Assembly (NCBI GenBank): GCA_033807775.1
Contig: CM066315.1
Location: forward strand, 7,754,501-7,818,500
Direction: 5' to 3'
DNA length: 64,000 nt
From: Saussurea involucrata
Taxonomy: Eukaryota > Streptophyta > Magnoliopsida > Asterales > Asteraceae
Made by a program: the position numbers and the translations under genes. Positions within the stretch are counted from its first letter, which is position 1; the number at the start of each line of letters is the position of its first letter. Positions 58,830 to 64,000 of the stretch are shown one piece after another. The notes below the pieces were generated by a model that was given only the letters and a program-made list of their open reading frames with translations, was not told where the DNA came from and searched no databases.

Positions 58830-61800
58830 ATGGACTGGATACTCGATAGTGGTTGCACACGTCACATGACCGGAAACAATAATCTCTTTTCATCATATAA
58901 GTCATGTGATGGTGGACAGGTAATCTTTGGAGGAAACTCCAAAGGAAATATAATTGGTAGAGGTACAGTCTCTTGCAATAATGTTCAATTTCTAAATGTT
59001 AATCATGTTGATAATTTACATTTTAATTTGTTAAGTGTTCGTCAATTGTGTAAAAATAATACAACTGTTGTCTTCGAAGAAGATTCTTGTAAAATCATAA
59101 AAAATGGCAAAATTCTTTTAAATGGTTTTGTAAAAGGAAATTTGTATATTTGTAAAACTGTTGTATCTGATAATGTATGCTTATCTTCTATTAATGATGT
59201 TTCTACTTTATGGCATAGGCGTTTAGGTCACGCTAACCTAAGATTAATGCAAAACTTAAAAAATAAGGAGCTTGTGAGTGACCTGCCAAAATTAAAGTTT
59301 GATAATCATTTTTGTGATGCTTGTCGTGTCGGCAAACAACATCACGTTTCTCATAAATCAAAAAATGTTATTTCTACTCAAAGAGTTTTAGAACTTTTAC
59401 ATATGGATCTTTTTGGCCCGATGGCTGTTCAAAGTTTTGGAGGAAATTTTTATACTTTGGTTATTGTGGATGATTTTTCCCGTTATACTTGGACTTTATT
59501 TTTGAGACATAAAAATGAGGCTTTCGAAAAGTTTAAAATTTTAGGAAAAAGAATTCAAAACCAACAAGGTTGTACGATTGTTTCCATACGTACGGACCAT
59601 GGACGAGAATTCGATAATGATGTACAATTTGGTGCCTTTTGTGATAAACATGGTATAACTCATAACTTTTCGGCTCCTCGAACTCCTCAGTCAAACGGGG
59701 TTGTTGAAAGGAAAAATCGAACGTTGCAAGAAATGAGTAGAACTATGCTAAACGAACATCAAGTTCCCCAAAAGTTTTGGTGTGATGCCGTTGCTACCGC
59801 GACCTATGTGCTTAACCGTGTCCTAATTAGAGGTATCCTAAATAAGACACCCTATGAACTTTACCGAGGTAGAAAACCTTCCCTAGCTCACCTAAAAGTT
59901 TTTGGTTGTAAATGTTTCTTTTTAAACACCAAATCTTACCTAACCAAATTTGACCCCAAAGCCTATGAGGGAGTTTTCCTAGGTTACTCTTGGAATAGCA
60001 AAGCCTATAGAATCCTAAATAAGGAGACCATGGTAGTGGAAGAATCCCTTAATGTTAGTTTTGACGAGAGTCCTCCCAAACCGAGTGCATCCTTAGCAAA
60101 TGATAATATCCGTGAAGGAGATGTCTTAGCCCAACAACTTAGTACCTTGGATTTAGGTACCCAACCTTCCACAAATAATATTGAATCTAGTGATGCCCCT
60201 CCGTGCTTTATTCCACAAGGTATAGATGATCCTAACCTTAGAACCGCTCGAGGCCATCCCGTAGATCAAATTATAGGTGACCTAAACCAAAGGACAACTA
60301 GATCACAAATCCTTACCCATTGTGCTTTCCATGCTTTTATCTCAACCATAGAACCTAAAACCATAGATGAAGCTTTAGGTGATGAGGATTGGATTTTGGC
60401 CATGCAAGATGAGTTAAACCAATTTACTAGGAATGATGTGTGGGACTTAGTACCTAGCCCTAGTAGTCAAACCATTATTGGCACAAGATGGGTCTTCCGT
60501 AACAAGGTAGACGAGAACGGTGGAGTCACACGAAACAAGGCACGTTTAGTTGCCAAGGGGTACAGTCAACAAGAAGGTATAGATTATGACGAAACCTTTG
60601 CACCGGTTGCAAGGTTGGAGTCTATTCGAATGCTTCTCGCTTTTGCAAATGCTAAAGATTTTAAATTATTTCAAATGGATGTTAAAAGTGCTTTCTTAAA
60701 TGGTATTATAAATGAGGAGGTATACGTTTCTCAACCTCCCGGTTTTGAAAGTTTTGAAAACCCGACACATGTTTATAAATTGAAAAAGGCGCTTTATGGT
60801 TTAAAGCAGGCTCCGCGTGCGTGGTATGATAGATTAAAAACCTTTTTAATTGTTAGTGGTTATATTATGGGTAAAATTGATAATACTTTATTTGTGAAAT
60901 ATGTTCAAAATGATATTGTGGTTGTGCAAGTATATGTTGATGATATTATTTTTGGTTCCACTAATGAAAAACTGTGTAATGAATTTTCTGCGAAAATGAC
61001 AAGCGAGTTTGAAATGAGCATGATGGGAGAGTTAAAATACTTCTTAGGATTGCAAATAAAACAATGTGAAACTGGTATTTTTATTAGTCAATCTAAATAT
61101 TGTAAAGATATGTTGAAAAAGTTTAACTTTGAAAATGTCAAACCCGTTGAAACTCCAATGACCACAAATTTGCAATTATCTCGTGACGAGGAGGGAAACG
61201 ATTTTAATGAAAAGATTTATCGTGGTATGATTGGTAGCTTGTTATATTTAACTGCTAGTAGACCTGATATTATGTTTAGTGTATGTTTATGTGCTCGTTT
61301 TCAATCTTCACCTAAACAATCTCACTATGAAGCTGTCAAGCGTATTTTTCGATATTTATGAGGTACTACTAATCTTGGCTTATGGTACGCAAAGAAACCC
61401 GAGTTAGAAGTAACGTGTTTTGCCGATTCCGATCTTGGTGGATCTATTGTTGACCGAAAAAGTACTAGTGGGGTATGTGCCTTTATAGGTCTCTCACTTG
61501 TATCTTGGTTCTCTAAGAAACAACAATCCGTAGCTTTGTCTACAACCGAAGCGGAATATGTAGCCGCCGCAAGAGCATGTGCTCAAGTCCTATGGATGAA
61601 ACACACACTTACCGATTTTGAGGTACACCTAACCAAAATTCCAATTATGTGTGATAACTCAAGTGCCATAAACTTAAGTAAAAATCCCGTTTTACATTCT
61701 CGTACCAAACATATTGAATTGAGACATCACTTTTTACGAGATAATGTTCAAAAAGGCAAAATCGTACTTGAAAAGGTTGATTCGGAAGATAATTTGGCCG

Positions 61801-61880
61801 ATGTTTTCACAAAAGCCCTTAACAAAAAAGCGTTCTTTAAATTAAGACTTGGTTTAGGCATGCTTGAGTATAACCCTTGA
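58830..61880 (+). pseudogene. Retrotransposon Pol polyprotein with one in-frame stop
   Basis: The frame holds an aspartic protease (WILDSGCTRHMTG at the start), an integrase (HRRLGH and CDACRVGKQHH zinc region, then a core with TDHGREFD and a Glu in VERKNRT), a reverse transcriptase (LVAKGYSQQEGIDYDETFAP, YVDDIIFGS near residue 701) and RNase H (ADSDLGGSIVDRKSTSG, STTEAEYVAA, HIELRHHFLRD). An in-frame TGA at 61359-61361 falls between RT and RNase H; the frame continues open from there to 61880. The protease begins immediately after an upstream stop, so how the polyprotein is started is unclear. Apart from the TGA the coding region looks fresh. Confidence 0.93.
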
Positions 61881-61904
61881 TAAATACTAACTCTCAAATA
61901 TTTC

Positions 61905-62043
61905 ATATTTTGAGGGGGAGCATCTTTCGAGGGGGAGCATAAGCGATTTTCTTAAACCCTTTTTGCTTCGACAAAAGGGGGAGAGAAACCGAGTATGCTC
62001 TCGTGTTTAGCGTTGTGTTTGTCATCATCAAAAAGGGGGAGAT
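61905..62043 (+). other. Polypurine tracts before the 3' LTR
   Basis: The tract AAAAAGGGGGA at 62030-62040 sits directly before the 3' LTR and primes plus-strand synthesis. Similar AGGGGGAG tracts occur at about 61912, 61930 and 61975, a multiplicity known for Sireviruses. Confidence 0.85.
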
Positions 62044-63380
62044 TGTTGGTGCAAGTGTACCCAGCTTTAAATATTGTGATATATTTTTGGTACACATAAA
62101 ATCACATCTCCATATTTATTTTGATGATTACAAAACACACCGCATTATTTGTTATCTAATATTTTATCTGAGTGTGCAGATATTTAAATGATCTCGATAA
62201 ATTATTATCTGAAGAATCCAAGTTTGAAGAGTTTCGTCATTTTATTTTAAAATGATAAACACCCTAAAATATTTTATCACTTGGATATTTCGTATCTATA
62301 TAAATATATTTGAATCAAATATATATATAATATCTTTTATATATAAATCTCTGATATATATATATATTAATATATGCTGCTACTGTTCATCTGTTGCAAG
62401 AAGTGTGTTCAGCCGAAGTTTACCTGCGTTGCCATGCTCTCATTGGACAGATCTTCTGGCGGTATACCGCCAAGGTATACGCGGTATACCGCGGGTACTA
62501 TTTCCCATCAACTTGTTCTGCATGAGAAGCTTCGTTTGTCAGGAAGTATGTCAGGCGGTATACCGCCATGTGCAACGCGGTATACCGCGGGTGCATTATG
62601 CCGTTGAGTTTTTTGCAGGTTGACCTTCTCAAGGAGTACACTTTTTATGACGCAGGTATACCGCGATGGTTCGGCGGTATACCGCGAAATTCTCAAGTCG
62701 GATTTTCATGCAGTATAAATACAAGCCTCCAGCAGCATTAAACTCAACACCAACTTCAGCATTAAGTTCTCCCTCAGCATTTGATTATTATTCTGCTGCT
62801 TTCTTACTCACACTAAATCACTTAAACTGATAAATTAATTTTTGAGCAAGAAATCTTGAGTTGATAGCAGATTAAAATCTCACGATTAGTTGAATCAGCA
62901 ACACAACTCAAGTGATCAAACTCTCTAAAAATATCCAAGTGATAAACCTTATTCAAGAGTGATTATTCATATTAAATTATACCCTCTTGTAAGTGTTTGA
63001 ATTAGAGTGAGTGATCCACCATTAATCTCTCAAAGAAGAGTGTTTCGCGTTTGTTGTATTAAGGTTTGTGTTTCTACCGTAAAGAACACGTTTCGTATTG
63101 GATCTCCGAGAAGTGTTATTTTCTCGAGGTGGACTAGCCAACTTTGTGTTTGGTGAACCACTTTAAAAATCTCGTTGTCAAGTATTCTCTTTCCCTTATC
63201 TCTTTACATTTCCGCTGTGCATTTAAATTATATCTGTTTATATAATTGTTGTATATTTACTTGTTTATACTCTGCTTTATTTTTACTGTATTGTTTGTAC
63301 TGTATTTATTTGTTAAAAGATTTTTTTTTGAAAGTAAAAGATTTTAAATACAACCTTACCCCCCCTTAGGTTGTCCAACA
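62044..63380 (+). repeat. 3' LTR
   Basis: It has the same length and, as far as I compared, the same sequence as the 5' LTR, with ends TGTTGG and CCAACA. The palindrome cluster is repeated at 62459-62687. Confidence 0.97.
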
Positions 63381-63385
63381 GGTTA

Positions 63386-63885
63386 CACTCACTTTGGTTT
63401 CATATTGAAAAGTAAAACAAGTTAAAGAAACTCTCATGTAGTTTTGTAAGTAAAAAACTAATAAAGTAAATTAGAAATGATAGAAGTGTCATGTAGGTTT
63501 GTAAGAAAAAAAAACTAATAAAAGTAAATTAGAAGTGACGGAACCGTAAAAGGCTCAAGGTTGTAGGTCACTATCATTTAGATTTGTAATAAACTAAATA
63601 AAGTGATGGAAGGATATTTCAAGATATAGTCCTAAAAGTTTTTGGATATGTCTCGCGAGTAAATCACCGTACTTAAACTAATATGTTTGAACCAAATATT
63701 ACATATATCATCAGCTAAGTTTTGGGTCACCATCCAACATTTTTTTAAGTTTTGGGTTTTGGTGTAGATTAGATAATCAATATGAGTTTTTTTTAATCAA
63801 ACGAAGCATTGTATCAATATTTATATCCATATTTTTTTATGGACATTACTTGCTATTTTTTGTAAACCACAAGGACCAAGTATAA
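63386..63885. mobile_element. Right part of the split inverted-repeat element
   Basis: It follows the target duplication of the Copia element. The stretch 63720-63885 is the inverted counterpart of 54891-55051 and ends ACCACAAGGACCAAGTATA. The middle contains repeats of ATGTAG(G/T)TTTGTAA. No gene. Confidence 0.65.
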
Positions 63886-64000
63886 TGTTGGACAACCTAA
63901 GGGGGGGGGGTAAGGTTGTATTTTAAATCTTTTACTTTCAAAAATTCTTTTATAAATAAATACAGAATAAATAAAGCAGAGTATAAATAAATAAGTATAC
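63886..64000 (-). mobile_element. Second Sirevirus-like LTR end, inverted, cut by the window edge
   Basis: On the minus strand this is the last about 115 bp of an LTR of the same family as 55057-63380 (...CTCTGCTTTATTT, ACAACCTTACCCCC, GGTTGTCCAACA) with several differences. It is inserted in the opposite orientation directly at the end of the split element's arm; TATAA precedes it. Confidence 0.85.

Larger units (their letters stand above)
55057..63380 (+). mobile_element. Full-length Copia (Sirevirus-like) LTR retrotransposon
   Basis: It is 8324 bp, flanked by the 5-bp duplication ggtta (55052-55056, 63381-63385). The two LTRs are 1337 bp and offset by exactly 6987 bp. A primer-binding site follows the 5' LTR and a polypurine tract precedes the 3' LTR. 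Domain order gag, protease, integrase, reverse transcriptase, RNase H is Copia. The long gag with a region after the zinc knuckle rich in Asp/Ser and then coiled-coil-like, plus several AGGGGGAG tracts before the 3' LTR, fit the Sirevirus group. There is no envelope-like frame after RNase H. Confidence 0.95.

Overview
This is a plant nuclear window: genes carry many GT-AG introns, the proteins are plant-type, and the intergenic DNA is AT-rich and packed with plant transposon families. A eudicot is likely. The identical-LTR Sirevirus-type Copia element and the many small DNA elements would fit a medium-to-large genome such as an Asteraceae, but that family assignment is inference. I rebuilt gene models by joining exons at splice sites and matching them to protein families I know; no search was run.

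Layout. (1) 29-1946, minus: the 5' part of RGS1 (seven-transmembrane regulator of G-protein signalling), cut by the left edge. (2) 2050-12500: repeat land with two orphan exons of EMC1 (5323-5687), a Helitron 3' end at 8933, and two adjacent MULE-type elements with perfect 9-bp target duplications (10551-11118 and 11146-11723). (3) 12509-21118, minus: a complete eight-coding-exon TNO1 gene (about 1725 aa, trans-Golgi coiled-coil tether with a C-terminal anchor) that uses one GC-AG intron. (4) 21534-21930: a chimeric plastid insertion (rpoC1 next to atpA). (5) 24331-26493, plus: a secreted GDSL esterase/lipase with an extensin-like proline-rich N-terminal domain. (6) 26969-30857, minus: a five-exon RING E3 ligase of the AIRP2 type. 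(7) 33174-33539: a perfect TRIM retroelement.

(8) 36413-42063 and 42118-44296: two minus-strand Helitrons placed one after the other. They share 5' termini and are separated by a 54-bp copy of their common flank. The first carries pieces of ARPC4 and UBC27; the second is mostly a seven-copy array with a unit of about 300 bp. (9) 46279-47892 and 51284-54575: two PIF/Harbinger elements, the second interrupted by a 1324-bp hAT-type element with an 8-bp target duplication. Between them lies a chloroplast small heat-shock protein gene (HSP21 type, 49346-50621, minus) with a heat-shock element and an intron made of tandem repeats. (10) 55057-63380: a full-length, very young Copia/Sirevirus-like retrotransposon. 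Its 1337-bp LTRs look identical and each is studded with a 12-bp palindrome; it has one in-frame stop in pol. An inverted LTR end of the same family starts at 63886 and runs off the window.

The host genes do not form a pathway. They are ordinary housekeeping, signalling and stress genes separated by transposons. The most notable material is the Helitron pair with gene capture, the LTR palindromes, the HSP21 intron array and the nested insertions. I found no convincing wholly new biological system.
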